Below, piece by piece: positions 15,729 through 22,705 of a stretch of 22,893 nucleotides of DNA. The stretch spans positions 1 through 22,893 of IMG/VR virus record IMGVR_UViG_3300008108_003773; one strand, 5' to 3'. Under the pieces are notes generated by a model that searched no databases, was not told where the DNA came from, and was given only the letters and a program-made list of their open reading frames with translations. The translations under genes and the position numbers were made by a program. This DNA is from a virus. Numbering within the stretch: the stretch's first letter is position 1; every line of letters starts with the position of its first letter.

Positions 15729-16340
15729 ATGATTAAATTGAACGTAACTCGACTAAACAGTATTTCCGAGCAAAAAAAAGTAGGAAATAAAAAGAAAAAG
15801 AAAAACTGGGAAGAATACTGTCTAGTCTCTTATAGAGAAATGAAATCAATTGTGGATCTGTGGCAAGATCCTACTTTTGATTCACGCCCTCTAACTAGAA
15901 GTTATTACATTAAAGTTTTTGATTGTGCTCAGGTAAACTTTACTGGGTTTGCAAGTGAAAGCGCAATCAAAAATAAAATTGAGGGTAAAAAAGTTGTTTA
16001 TGATCATTGTCTTTCACCTCAGTTTGTGACAAGAATGATCTTAGACAATCCAGACATTTACCTTAAAGACTATGAAAGTTTTAAAGAGATTTTTTGGGAA
16101 AGTTGTAAAACAATTATGGTAACTCAAAAAGAAAATCTTCTGCTCTCATATCTCACAGAAAATGATGGATATAGTTATAGAGTTCATGTTCCAACTCACT
16201 TAAAGTATAAGCACATGGACATTAAATTATTATTTCGTCCAACTATAAAAGGTAGGTGGAAAGATGCAGTTCCTTTAGATACTAATATCATTGAAGTGCC
16301 AGAAAATCTGGTAGAATATGAAAAGCACTTTTTAGTTTGA
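15729..16340 (+). CDS. Unknown 203-residue basic-N-terminus protein
   Basis: I do not recognise this protein. Its first 30 residues hold a run of lysines (VGNKKKKKNWEE), followed by a YREMKSIVDLWQDPTFD segment, a central YDHCLSPQFV motif (about residues 91-100) and a WESCKTIMVTQKEN segment. There is no signal peptide or membrane helix. It lies 14 bases after the Sm-like gene and 2 bases before the DruA-like gene, with all of them in the clamp-loader operon. The basic start and position suggest nucleic acid or replisome binding, but this is only inference. Confidence 0.65.
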   Translation: MIKLNVTRLNSISEQKKVGNKKKKKNWEEYCLVSYREMKSIVDLWQDPTFDSRPLTRSYYIKVFDCAQVNFTGFASESAIKNKIEGKKVVYDHCLSPQFVTRMILDNPDIYLKDYESFKEIFWESCKTIMVTQKENLLLSYLTENDGYSYRVHVPTHLKYKHMDIKLLFRPTIKGRWKDAVPLDTNIIEVPENLVEYEKHFLV

Positions 16341-16342
16341 TT

Positions 16343-17401
16343 ATGTTATCTCCTGAACAAGCAATTTGGGCAGCAGATCAATTTATTGAATACTATTCAA
16401 ATTTTAATAGAATTGATGACTACCTAAGATATGTAAAAAACAGTAGACTTGATGATTCTTCAGGAAAACTATTTGGTCCTGAAGATGAGATATTCTCAAG
16501 TTTTAATATACATCCTAACGATATGAAATTTTCTATTCATGTCGTTGATACTTCTCCAAAACCAAAATCAAAGTATAATCAAGAATTATATTCTGAGATT
16601 TTGAATGATACTGCTTCTAATGCTATTGAAGAAGCGATTCCTGGAAGAACTATTAAATGGATTGTCACAGAGGACACCACAAATAAAATTATTGGTGTAG
16701 TTAGATTTGGATCTCCAACTATCAATTCAAAACCTAGAAACGATTATTTTGGTGAGGTTTTACCTTTATCAAAGATCAATAATGATTTTGTAATGGGATT
16801 TAATATTGTTCCAGTGCAACCATTTGGTTACAATTATCTTGGAGGAAAACTCCTTGCACTTCTAGCATCTTCTAATGAACTCAAACGACAATTTGATGCA
16901 AAGTATGGAACTGATTTACATTACTTTGAAACAACTTCATTATACGGTACGACAAAAGGAGTATCCATGTATGATGGTCTTAAACCTTATATTAGACACA
17001 TAGGAGATACTGAAAGTAATTTTCTACCTTTGTTTCATGATGATTATTTTCGTGAAATGTTCTGGCGGTTCAATAACAATGCTAATGGTGGGGAACGATT
17101 AATCTCTGCAGATAAGTCTTCTAAAAAATTGAAGATTCAAACCAAGATGATTTCAATCATCACAAAGTCTCTTCAAGATGCTTCAAAACTACATGAATTC
17201 AAACAATGTATTGAACATGCAAAATCTCTGACTGAAAAAAAGAGATACTATATGTCTAAGTTTGGTTATGAACCAGAAGAAGTTATTGAGTGGTGGAAGA
17301 AGAAAGCATCTAAAAGATATGAAAAACTTAAGTATGAAAATAAACTCAGAACTGAACTTGAGTTATGGAAACCTGGAGTTGATTTGGAGATTATTCGATG
17401 A
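16343..17401 (+). CDS. DUF4338/DruA-like protein
   Basis: The 352-residue protein resembles the DUF4338 family that includes DruA of the Druantia anti-phage systems. The recognisable blocks are IIGVVRFGSP (residues 116-125), NYLGGKLLALLASSNEL (164-180) and FETTSLYGTTKGVSMYDGLKPYI (195-217), in the same order as in DruA. The C-terminal third (about 245-350) is basic and helical. The biochemical activity of DUF4338 is unknown to me. No DruE-type helicase or other Druantia partner is nearby, so this is a phage replication-cluster relative and not a defence system. The start at 16343 was preferred over the TTG at 16337. Its stop overlaps the gp62 start by 4 bases. Confidence 0.72.
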   Translation: MLSPEQAIWAADQFIEYYSNFNRIDDYLRYVKNSRLDDSSGKLFGPEDEIFSSFNIHPNDMKFSIHVVDTSPKPKSKYNQELYSEILNDTASNAIEEAIPGRTIKWIVTEDTTNKIIGVVRFGSPTINSKPRNDYFGEVLPLSKINNDFVMGFNIVPVQPFGYNYLGGKLLALLASSNELKRQFDAKYGTDLHYFETTSLYGTTKGVSMYDGLKPYIRHIGDTESNFLPLFHDDYFREMFWRFNNNANGGERLISADKSSKKLKIQTKMISIITKSLQDASKLHEFKQCIEHAKSLTEKKRYYMSKFGYEPEEVIEWWKKKASKRYEKLKYENKLRTELELWKPGVDLEIIR

Positions 17402-17781
17402 AAATTGAACTTAAAGATTGGTTGAACTCAATTAATTTTACAAAAGAAAACTTAATTGAAGATTCTAACAACATTAAAGAATACCCTCCATATATTATTA
17501 ATCGATGTCTATCTGGACATATTGATTGTGTTATATATGCCAACGAAATGAATAAAAATCATCATCTTGATAAAGATATGCAATATTCATTTTATATAAA
17601 TATTCTGAGAAAGAGAAAGAGATTTTCTCCTTGGATCAAAAAAGATAAGATTGACGATCTTGAAAGCGTAAAGACTTACTATGGATATAGTAATGAAAAA
17701 GCATCTCAGGCACTAAAAATTTTATCTCGTGATCAGATTAATTTTATTAAACAAAAACTTGAAAAAGGTGGCAAAAAATGA
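17398..17781 (+). CDS. gp62: Clamp loader small subunit gp62
   Basis: gp62 is the single non-ATPase subunit of the clamp loader. The 127-residue product is shorter than T4 gp62 (187) but keeps the conserved N-terminal core: LKDWLNSIN, EYPPYIINRCLSGHIDCV, ANEMNKNHHLDKDMQYSFY and a RKRKRFSPW motif near residue 72-80. The short form agrees with what I recall of cyanophage gp62. It overlaps the DruA-like gene and regA by 4 bases each, which suggests coupled translation at a fixed ratio. Confidence 0.88.
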   Translation: MKIELKDWLNSINFTKENLIEDSNNIKEYPPYIINRCLSGHIDCVIYANEMNKNHHLDKDMQYSFYINILRKRKRFSPWIKKDKIDDLESVKTYYGYSNEKASQALKILSRDQINFIKQKLEKGGKK

Positions 17782-18212
17782 CTACAACTGTTGAACCAAA
17801 AGTGAATTGGAATGCATCTATGATGGTCGAGGTTTTATTAAATGAACCTGATGACTTTCTAAAAGTACGAGAAACTCTTACACGTATTGGAGTTGCTTCT
17901 CGTAAAGAAAAAAAACTATATCAATCTTGTCACATCTTACATAAACAAGGTAAATATTATATTGTTCATTTTAAAGAGTTGTTTGCTCTTGATGGTAAAT
18001 TTGCAAACATTACTGTAAATGATATTCAGAGACGTAATAGAATCACAAAACTTTTAAATGATTGGGGTTTAATTGAAATTGTTTCTGAGGATTCTGTTTC
18101 TGATATTGCACCTCTAAATCAAATTAAAGTTATTACTTACAAAGAAAAGAATGACTGGATTTTGGAGCAAAAGTATAATATTGGATCTAAGAAAAAGGTA
18201 GAGGAAACCTGA
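17778..18212 (+). CDS. regA: RegA translational repressor
   Basis: RegA binds the initiation region of several early phage mRNAs and blocks ribosome loading. The core from about residue 16 matches T4 RegA (122 residues) closely: DFLKVRETLTRIGVASRKEK, YQSCHILHKQGKYYIVHFKE, a DDWGLIEIV-type segment, and a final KYNIGS. This 144-residue form has about 15 extra N-terminal residues; the internal ATGs at 17820 and 17823 could also be starts. It overlaps gp62 and ends 9 bases before a terminator, as part of the gp44-to-regA operon. Confidence 0.94.
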   Translation: MTTTVEPKVNWNASMMVEVLLNEPDDFLKVRETLTRIGVASRKEKKLYQSCHILHKQGKYYIVHFKELFALDGKFANITVNDIQRRNRITKLLNDWGLIEIVSEDSVSDIAPLNQIKVITYKEKNDWILEQKYNIGSKKKVEET

Positions 18213-18221
18213 TAATTTTGT

Positions 18222-18246
18222 AGGGAGTTCCACACTCCCTTTTTTT
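18222..18246 (+). terminator. Rho-independent terminator after regA
   Basis: AGGGAGT (18222-18228) pairs with ACTCCCT (18234-18240) around loop TCCAC, followed by six T residues. It closes the clamp-loader/regA operon. Confidence 0.92.
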
Positions 18247-18256
18247 GTATATGTTG

Positions 18257-18262
18257 TATAAT
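18257..18262 (+). promoter_or_regulatory. Possible -10 element (TATAAT) for hsp20
   Basis: A perfect TATAAT sits 11 bases after the regA terminator and 60 bases before the hsp20 ATG. The -35 position falls in the terminator right arm (ACTCCC) and is not a match. A transcript from here would have a leader of about 55 bases containing the GNRA hairpin at 18270-18286 and the ribosome-binding site AAAGGAG (18308-18314). Confidence 0.4.
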
Positions 18263-18269
18263 TAGTAAT

Positions 18270-18286
18270 GAACGCCGTAAGGGTTC
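18270..18286 (+). promoter_or_regulatory. Small GNRA hairpin in the hsp20 leader
   Basis: GAAC (18270-18273) pairs with GTTC (18283-18286) and CC (18275-18276) with GG (18281-18282), with a single bulged G and a GTAA tetraloop. It lies 22 bases before the ribosome-binding site, which itself is not in the stem. It may stabilise the leader; nothing shows regulation. Confidence 0.35.
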
Positions 18287-18322
18287 GCAAAAAACAAACT
18301 CGCTTTTAAAGGAGCTACTATA

Positions 18323-18757
18323 ATGACCAACCTAACGAGGTACACCGCTGCAGATCTTCCTGCCCTGATGGATAGGATTACTCGCAATAGCATCGGCATG
18401 GATGAATATTTTGATCGTCTGTTTCATCTACATGAGACAACTTCCAACTATCCCCCATATAACCTTGTTCAAGTAAGTAACGTAGAATCACGACTTGAAC
18501 TTGCACTTGCTGGATTTAAAAAGAAGGAGGTTTATGTCTATACACAAGATGGGAAACTATTTGTCGAAGGACAAAAAGAGGATAAAGAATCCGATACCAA
18601 CTACGTCCATAAGGGATTGGCTCAACGATCTTTCAAAAGAGCATGGACAATGGCAGATGATACAGAAGTCGCAGATGTATCCTTTGAAGACGGACTCCTT
18701 TCTGTCAACTTGAAAAAAATTGTCCCCGATCATCATAAGAGAAAGGATTATCTATAA
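18323..18757 (+). CDS. hsp20: Small heat shock protein Hsp20
   Basis: This is an alpha-crystallin-type holdase chaperone of 144 residues, as commonly found in cyanomyophages. The N-terminal arm (about 1-45) is followed by the alpha-crystallin domain (about 46-135), with the LELALAGFKKKEVYVYTQDGKLFVEGQ-type strand pattern, the AQRSFKRAWTM segment and the conserved DGLLSVNLKK. A strong ribosome-binding site AAAGGAG precedes the ATG by 8 bases, the best in the window. The stop codon is embedded in an exact late promoter (18753-18760). Its composition is less AT-rich than its neighbours, as in gp23 and cobS. Confidence 0.93.
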   Translation: MTNLTRYTAADLPALMDRITRNSIGMDEYFDRLFHLHETTSNYPPYNLVQVSNVESRLELALAGFKKKEVYVYTQDGKLFVEGQKEDKESDTNYVHKGLAQRSFKRAWTMADDTEVADVSFEDGLLSVNLKKIVPDHHKRKDYL

Positions 18758-18760
18758 ATA
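18753..18760 (+). promoter_or_regulatory. Exact late promoter (TATAAATA) at the hsp20 stop codon
   Basis: TATAAATA matches the T4 late consensus at all eight positions. Transcription would begin about 6 bases further on, near 18766. The next feature downstream is a strong terminator at 18789-18829, so the default product would be an RNA of about 60-65 bases. Confidence 0.75.
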
Positions 18761-18765
18761 TAATT

Positions 18766-18829
18766 GAATATCGTCGGCGCTATGCCACGGGAGGCAACTG
18801 GCAAAATCCAGTTGACGCCTCCCCTTTTT
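18766..18829 (+). ncRNA. Predicted short late RNA between promoter and terminator
   Basis: This is an inferred transcript of about 64 bases from the exact late promoter to the terminator U-run. It holds no recognised gene, only a 24-codon frame starting at the ATG at 18782 that runs through the terminator, probably by chance. A small hairpin (GGC/GCC, near 18770-18785) may precede the main stem. It may instead be a leader of read-through messages for the Sm-like genes. Confidence 0.35.
18789..18829 (+). terminator. Long-stem terminator after hsp20
   Basis: GGGAGGC (18789-18795) pairs with GCCTCCC (18817-18823), and AACTGG (18796-18801) with CCAGTT (18808-18813), interrupted by a 3-base bulge (18814-18816) on the right side. 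The stem closes a 6-base loop and is followed by C and five T residues. This is the longest stem in the window. Confidence 0.92.
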
Positions 18830-18840
18830 ATTGGTAGAAT
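18812..18840 (+). promoter_or_regulatory. Host-type promoter (TTGACG-17-TAGAAT) nested in the terminator
   Basis: The -35 TTGACG (18812-18817) forms part of the terminator right arm, and TAGAAT (18835-18840) lies 17 bases further on. Transcription would start near 18847, 16 bases before the Sm-like gene at 18863, and could run through both Sm-like genes into gp43. The -10 departs from consensus at one position. Confidence 0.6.
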
Positions 18841-18862
18841 GACCGTAAGTACATAAAAGATT

Positions 18863-19237
18863 ATGACTGTAAAACTAGTAATTTTAAAATCTGGTGAAGA
18901 TTTAATTTGCGACCTTAGTGAAATGGTAACCGAAAATGGAAAAGTTGTAGGTTATTTCTTAAAGAAACCTTGCGTAGTTAAAATAAAAGATTTTGTGCAT
19001 AAAAAGGAAGAAGTAGAAGAAAAGGATGAGCAAAATGCAAAGTTTAATATTGTTTTTTATCCCTGGATTCCTTTAAGTTCTTCTGATATAATTACTATTC
19101 CAGTTGACTGGGTAGTTACTATGGTCGATCCTATTCAAAAACTTTTAAACATGTATAAAGATCAAGTATTGGAGTATAAAAATGATGATCAAAGCACTTC
19201 TACTATCGAACAATCAGATTCTAATATCGAAGATTGA
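18863..19237 (+). CDS. Sm-like small phage protein, copy 3
   Basis: The 124-residue protein begins VKLVILKSGEDLICDLSEM, has a mid-segment with FLKKPCVVKIKDFV, a charged EEVEEKDEQN insert, then FYPWIPLSS (about residue 71-79) and a DWVVTMVDPIQKLLNMYKDQ strand and helix. This is the same order of motifs as the copy at 15424, with a longer charged insert and an acidic tail. It sits 16 bases after a predicted promoter start and its 3' end overlaps the next Sm-like gene by 56 bases, an unusually long overlap for this genome. Confidence 0.68.
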   Translation: MTVKLVILKSGEDLICDLSEMVTENGKVVGYFLKKPCVVKIKDFVHKKEEVEEKDEQNAKFNIVFYPWIPLSSSDIITIPVDWVVTMVDPIQKLLNMYKDQVLEYKNDDQSTSTIEQSDSNIED

Positions 19238-19433
19238 AGAGGTTCCATCAGAATTGGGAGAACCTGATTGTAAATTAATAGAACCTTATGTTATCAATTT
19301 AGATGGAACTTTATCTCCATGGATGATTGATATTAGTGTTCAGGAATCTTTCATGATCCATTCTGATAAAATTATTACTATTGCTGATCCAAAAGCAACA
19401 CTCATTGAAAAATACCAAAATTTGATTAAATGA
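19182..19433 (+). CDS. Sm-like small phage protein, copy 4
   Basis: This is the shortest copy, 83 residues, and lies in a different frame from the previous gene, overlapping it by 56 bases. It has the pattern IKALLLSNNQILISKI, CKLIEPYVI, LSPWMIDIS (PW at residues 47-48) and a KIITIADPKATLIEKYQNL strand and helix. A GGAG element at 19171-19174 and ATG at 19182 support the start; ATG 19185 is also possible. Its stop overlaps the gp43 start by 4 bases (ATGA), so it may couple its own translation to that of DNA polymerase. Confidence 0.65.
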   Translation: MMIKALLLSNNQILISKIEEVPSELGEPDCKLIEPYVINLDGTLSPWMIDISVQESFMIHSDKIITIADPKATLIEKYQNLIK

Positions 19434-21925
19434 AGTTTTATACCAACGTGCAAATGATCGGGAATCAATTTCTCGTTCGTGGTTATGAAAATGGTAAACA
19501 TGTAATGTTTAAAGAGGAGTATTCACCAACTCTTTTTGTCCCTTCAAAAAGGGAAACTGAATACAAAACTTTAGATGGAGATTATGTAGAACCAATTAAA
19601 CCTGGTCTTGTAAAAGATTGTAGGGAATTTTATAAAAAATATGAAGGAGTAGATGGATTTAAAATATACGGAAATGACAGGTATGTATCTCAGTATATTT
19701 CTGATAAGTATCCTGAAGATGAAATCAAATTTGATATTTCTAAAATTAAATTAAGTACACTTGATATTGAGGTAGCATCTGAGAATGGATTTCCAGATAC
19801 TGAATCTGCATCAGAAGAAATTCTAACAATTACATTACAAGACTATGCAACTAAAGAAATTATTACTTGGGGAATTAAACCATTTGTCGTAAAGCAAAAC
19901 AATCACAAGTATATTCAATGCAATACAGAATATACTCTTCTATCTCAGTTTATTGAATGGTGGTCAAATAATACTCCAGAAGTAATTACTGGATGGAATA
20001 TTCAGTTTTATGATATTCCTTATATTTGTCGTCGTTTAACTAGAGTTCTTGGAGAAAAACTAATGAAAAGATTTTCTCCCTGGAATCTTGTAAGTGAGGA
20101 TGAAGTATTTGTTAAGCATAGAAAACAAGTTTGCTATGATGTTGGGGGAATTACCCAATTAGATTATTTGGATCTGTATAAGAAATTTACATATACTAAT
20201 CAAGAATCTTATCGTCTTGATCATATTGCCGATGTAGAACTTGGACAGAAAAAATTAGATCACTCAGAGTTTGACACTTTTAAAGATTTTTATACTAAGA
20301 ATTGGCAAAAGTTTGTAGAGTATAACATCATTGACGTTGAACTTGTTGACCGTTTGGAAGATAAGATGAAACTAATTGAACTTGCATTGACTATGGCATT
20401 TGATGCCAAATTGAACTTTGGGGATGTTTTTTATCAAGTAAGAATGTGGGATAACATTATCTACAATTATCTAAAGAAAAGAAATATTGTTATTCCACCT
20501 AAAGAACGTTCTGCTAAGGATGAAAAATATGCTGGAGCATATGTTAAGTCTCCAGTTCCTGGAGTTTATGATTGGGTAGTTAATTTTGACCTTAACTCTC
20601 TGTATCCGCATTTGATTATGCAATATAACATTTCTCCAGAAACTCTTTTAGATGAAAGGCATCCTACAGTAACCGTAGATCGAGTTCTAAATAAAGAACT
20701 AGATTTTCAAAAGTATAAGGATTATGCGGTATGTGCTAATGGCGCGATGTATCGTAAAGACATTCGTGGATTTCTTCCAGAACTAATGGAAAAGATGTAT
20801 GGAGATCGAGTAATTTTCAAAAAGAAAATGATCGAGGCAAAAAAAGAATATGAAAAAACTCCAACAAAAGAACTGGAAAAAGAAATTGCCAGATGTAACA
20901 ATATCCAAATGGCTAAGAAGATCTCTCTTAATAGTGCTTATGGTGCCATCGGTAATCAGTATTTTCGCTATTACAAACTGGCAAATGCAGAGGCAATTAC
21001 CCTTTCTGGACAGGTATCCATTCGGTGGATCGAAGGAAAGATGAATTCTTATATGAATAAGGTTCTAAAAACGAATGATGTTGATTATGTTATTGCTTCA
21101 GATACTGATTCTATTTACCTTAATATGGGTCCTTTGGTTGAATGTGTATACAAAGGAAGAGAGAAAACTACTGAGAGCATTGTCTCGTTCCTTGATAAGG
21201 TCGCTTCGATGGAACTTGAAAAGTATATTGAAAGTTCTTACCAAGAATTGGCTGAGTATGTAAATGCATACGATCAGAAGATGCAGATGAAGCGTGAGAA
21301 CATTGCTGATCGTGGAATCTGGACTGCTAAGAAAAGATACATTCTTAATGTATGGGATAGTGAAGGTGTTCGTTATGATCAACCAAAACTAAAGATCATG
21401 GGAATTGAGGCAGTTAAATCATCTACTCCAGCACCTTGCCGTAAGATGATTAAAGATGCTCTTAAACTTATGATGAGTGGAACAGAAGATGATGTAATTG
21501 AATTTATTGATAAATGTCGTCGTGAATTTAGGACCCTTCCTCCAGAATCTATTGCTTTTCCAAGGACAGCATCTGATGTTGAAAAATACAAAGCAAGTTC
21601 TACAATTTATGCAAAGGGAACTCCAATCCATGTTCGCGGAGCACTTTTATTTAATCACCACATTAAAAAAGAGAATTTAACAAATAAGTATTCTTTAATT
21701 CAAAATGGAGAAAAAATAAAATTTTGTTATCTAAAAAAACCTAATATAATTCACGAAAATATAATTTCATTCATCCAAGAATTTCCTAAAGAATTGAACT
21801 TAAATAAGTATATTGATTATGATTTACAATTTGAAAAGGCATTCTTAGAACCATTAAAAACTATATTAGATTCTATTGGATGGTCTATCGAGAAAACTAG
21901 TACTTTAGATTTGTTTTTCCTATAA
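19430..21925 (+). CDS. gp43: DNA polymerase gp43 (family B)
   Basis: gp43 is the replicative polymerase with 3'-5' proofreading. The 831-residue protein (T4: 898) is complete: Exo I with D112-x-E114, Exo II in ITGWNIQFYDIPY, Exo III in YNIIDVELVD, motif A D387-x2-SLYP, motif B K497...N501-SAYG, and motif C D558-T-D560-S. All catalytic residues are present. The C-terminus ends STLDLFFL, which resembles the clamp-binding tail that lets T4 gp43 dock on gp45. The last ~90 codons (from about 21660) are noticeably more AT-rich than the rest. The gene overlaps the upstream Sm-like gene by 4 bases and the oxygenase by 1 base. Confidence 0.97.
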   Translation: MKFYTNVQMIGNQFLVRGYENGKHVMFKEEYSPTLFVPSKRETEYKTLDGDYVEPIKPGLVKDCREFYKKYEGVDGFKIYGNDRYVSQYISDKYPEDEIKFDISKIKLSTLDIEVASENGFPDTESASEEILTITLQDYATKEIITWGIKPFVVKQNNHKYIQCNTEYTLLSQFIEWWSNNTPEVITGWNIQFYDIPYICRRLTRVLGEKLMKRFSPWNLVSEDEVFVKHRKQVCYDVGGITQLDYLDLYKKFTYTNQESYRLDHIADVELGQKKLDHSEFDTFKDFYTKNWQKFVEYNIIDVELVDRLEDKMKLIELALTMAFDAKLNFGDVFYQVRMWDNIIYNYLKKRNIVIPPKERSAKDEKYAGAYVKSPVPGVYDWVVNFDLNSLYPHLIMQYNISPETLLDERHPTVTVDRVLNKELDFQKYKDYAVCANGAMYRKDIRGFLPELMEKMYGDRVIFKKKMIEAKKEYEKTPTKELEKEIARCNNIQMAKKISLNSAYGAIGNQYFRYYKLANAEAITLSGQVSIRWIEGKMNSYMNKVLKTNDVDYVIASDTDSIYLNMGPLVECVYKGREKTTESIVSFLDKVASMELEKYIESSYQELAEYVNAYDQKMQMKRENIADRGIWTAKKRYILNVWDSEGVRYDQPKLKIMGIEAVKSSTPAPCRKMIKDALKLMMSGTEDDVIEFIDKCRREFRTLPPESIAFPRTASDVEKYKASSTIYAKGTPIHVRGALLFNHHIKKENLTNKYSLIQNGEKIKFCYLKKPNIIHENIISFIQEFPKELNLNKYIDYDLQFEKAFLEPLKTILDSIGWSIEKTSTLDLFFL

Positions 21926-22704
21926 TGAACATAGATTTAGAAATAATAAGACCATTTGGACCTCAAGTATTAATTTCCAAATGTCCAGAAAAAATATTAA
22001 ATCAAATAAAGAATTTTACCGAAAGAGTTGACAATGATGATGAAGAAAGAAAACTGTACAGTTCTTTTTCTGGAAATGTGCCAAACTTATTGTTAAGAGA
22101 CTTTGAAAATATATTTTTGCCTTATGATTTTTGTAGAGAAATTGGACTAAAAAAATTATTAGAAACGTTAGCAAATACTTATCATGATAATTATTTTAAT
22201 TTCAATCCAAGACTAAAACAAAACTACAAGTTAGGTGCAATTTCTGTAGCGGATAGTAAAGGTAATGGGGGGTTTAATAATTCTGATAAAATATTATATT
22301 CTGATTGTTGGGTTAATAGGTATTTTTCTGGACAATATACTCCAATACACACTCATGGGGGAGCACTTTCTGGAATAATATTTTTAGAAATACCACAAAA
22401 AGAGTTAGAACAAGAATCTTTAAAAAATCTTGAAAGTGAAGGATATGATACTAAAGGACACGATGAAGGTAGAGATAATGGAAAAGTCTTATTTTTATAC
22501 GGATCAAATCAAGAATATTGTGAAGGTATATGGAAACCTGAACAATTGGAGGGAAAAATTCTAATATTCCCGTCTTGGTTATATCATTTAGTGTATCCTA
22601 TGAAAACAAATAAAGAACGAAGAACATTAAGTTTTAACATAACGCATGAAGATGAATATTATGATATAATGGAAGGATACTACGAAAATTATCAAGGAGA
22701 TTAA
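21925..22704 (+). CDS. 2-oxoglutarate/Fe(II)-dependent oxygenase family protein
   Basis: The 259-residue protein resembles the TIGR02466-type putative 2OG-Fe(II) oxygenases. Iron ligands are likely H142 and H144 (in TPIHTHGGALSG) and H221 (in FPSWLYHLVYPM), with R232 or R233 (NKERRTLSFN) binding 2-oxoglutarate. The HxH arrangement instead of HxD matches this family. The substrate is unknown. No signal peptide or membrane segment is visible. It starts within the gp43 stop (TAATG) and ends 1 base before the uvsX leader, so it is an accessory gene inserted between gp43 and uvsX. It is very AT-rich, like the sulfotransferase and methyltransferase. Confidence 0.85.
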   Translation: MNIDLEIIRPFGPQVLISKCPEKILNQIKNFTERVDNDDEERKLYSSFSGNVPNLLLRDFENIFLPYDFCREIGLKKLLETLANTYHDNYFNFNPRLKQNYKLGAISVADSKGNGGFNNSDKILYSDCWVNRYFSGQYTPIHTHGGALSGIIFLEIPQKELEQESLKNLESEGYDTKGHDEGRDNGKVLFLYGSNQEYCEGIWKPEQLEGKILIFPSWLYHLVYPMKTNKERRTLSFNITHEDEYYDIMEGYYENYQGD

Positions 22705-22705
22705 A

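Noticed and set aside
16343-17401. A full Druantia defence operon
   Set aside because: Only a DruA-like protein is present; no DruE-type helicase or other Druantia gene lies nearby and the neighbours are clamp-loader genes.
18265-18300. tRNA-like GGGTTCGC segment before hsp20
   Set aside because: It resembles a T-loop only superficially; no acceptor, D or anticodon stems can be formed around it.
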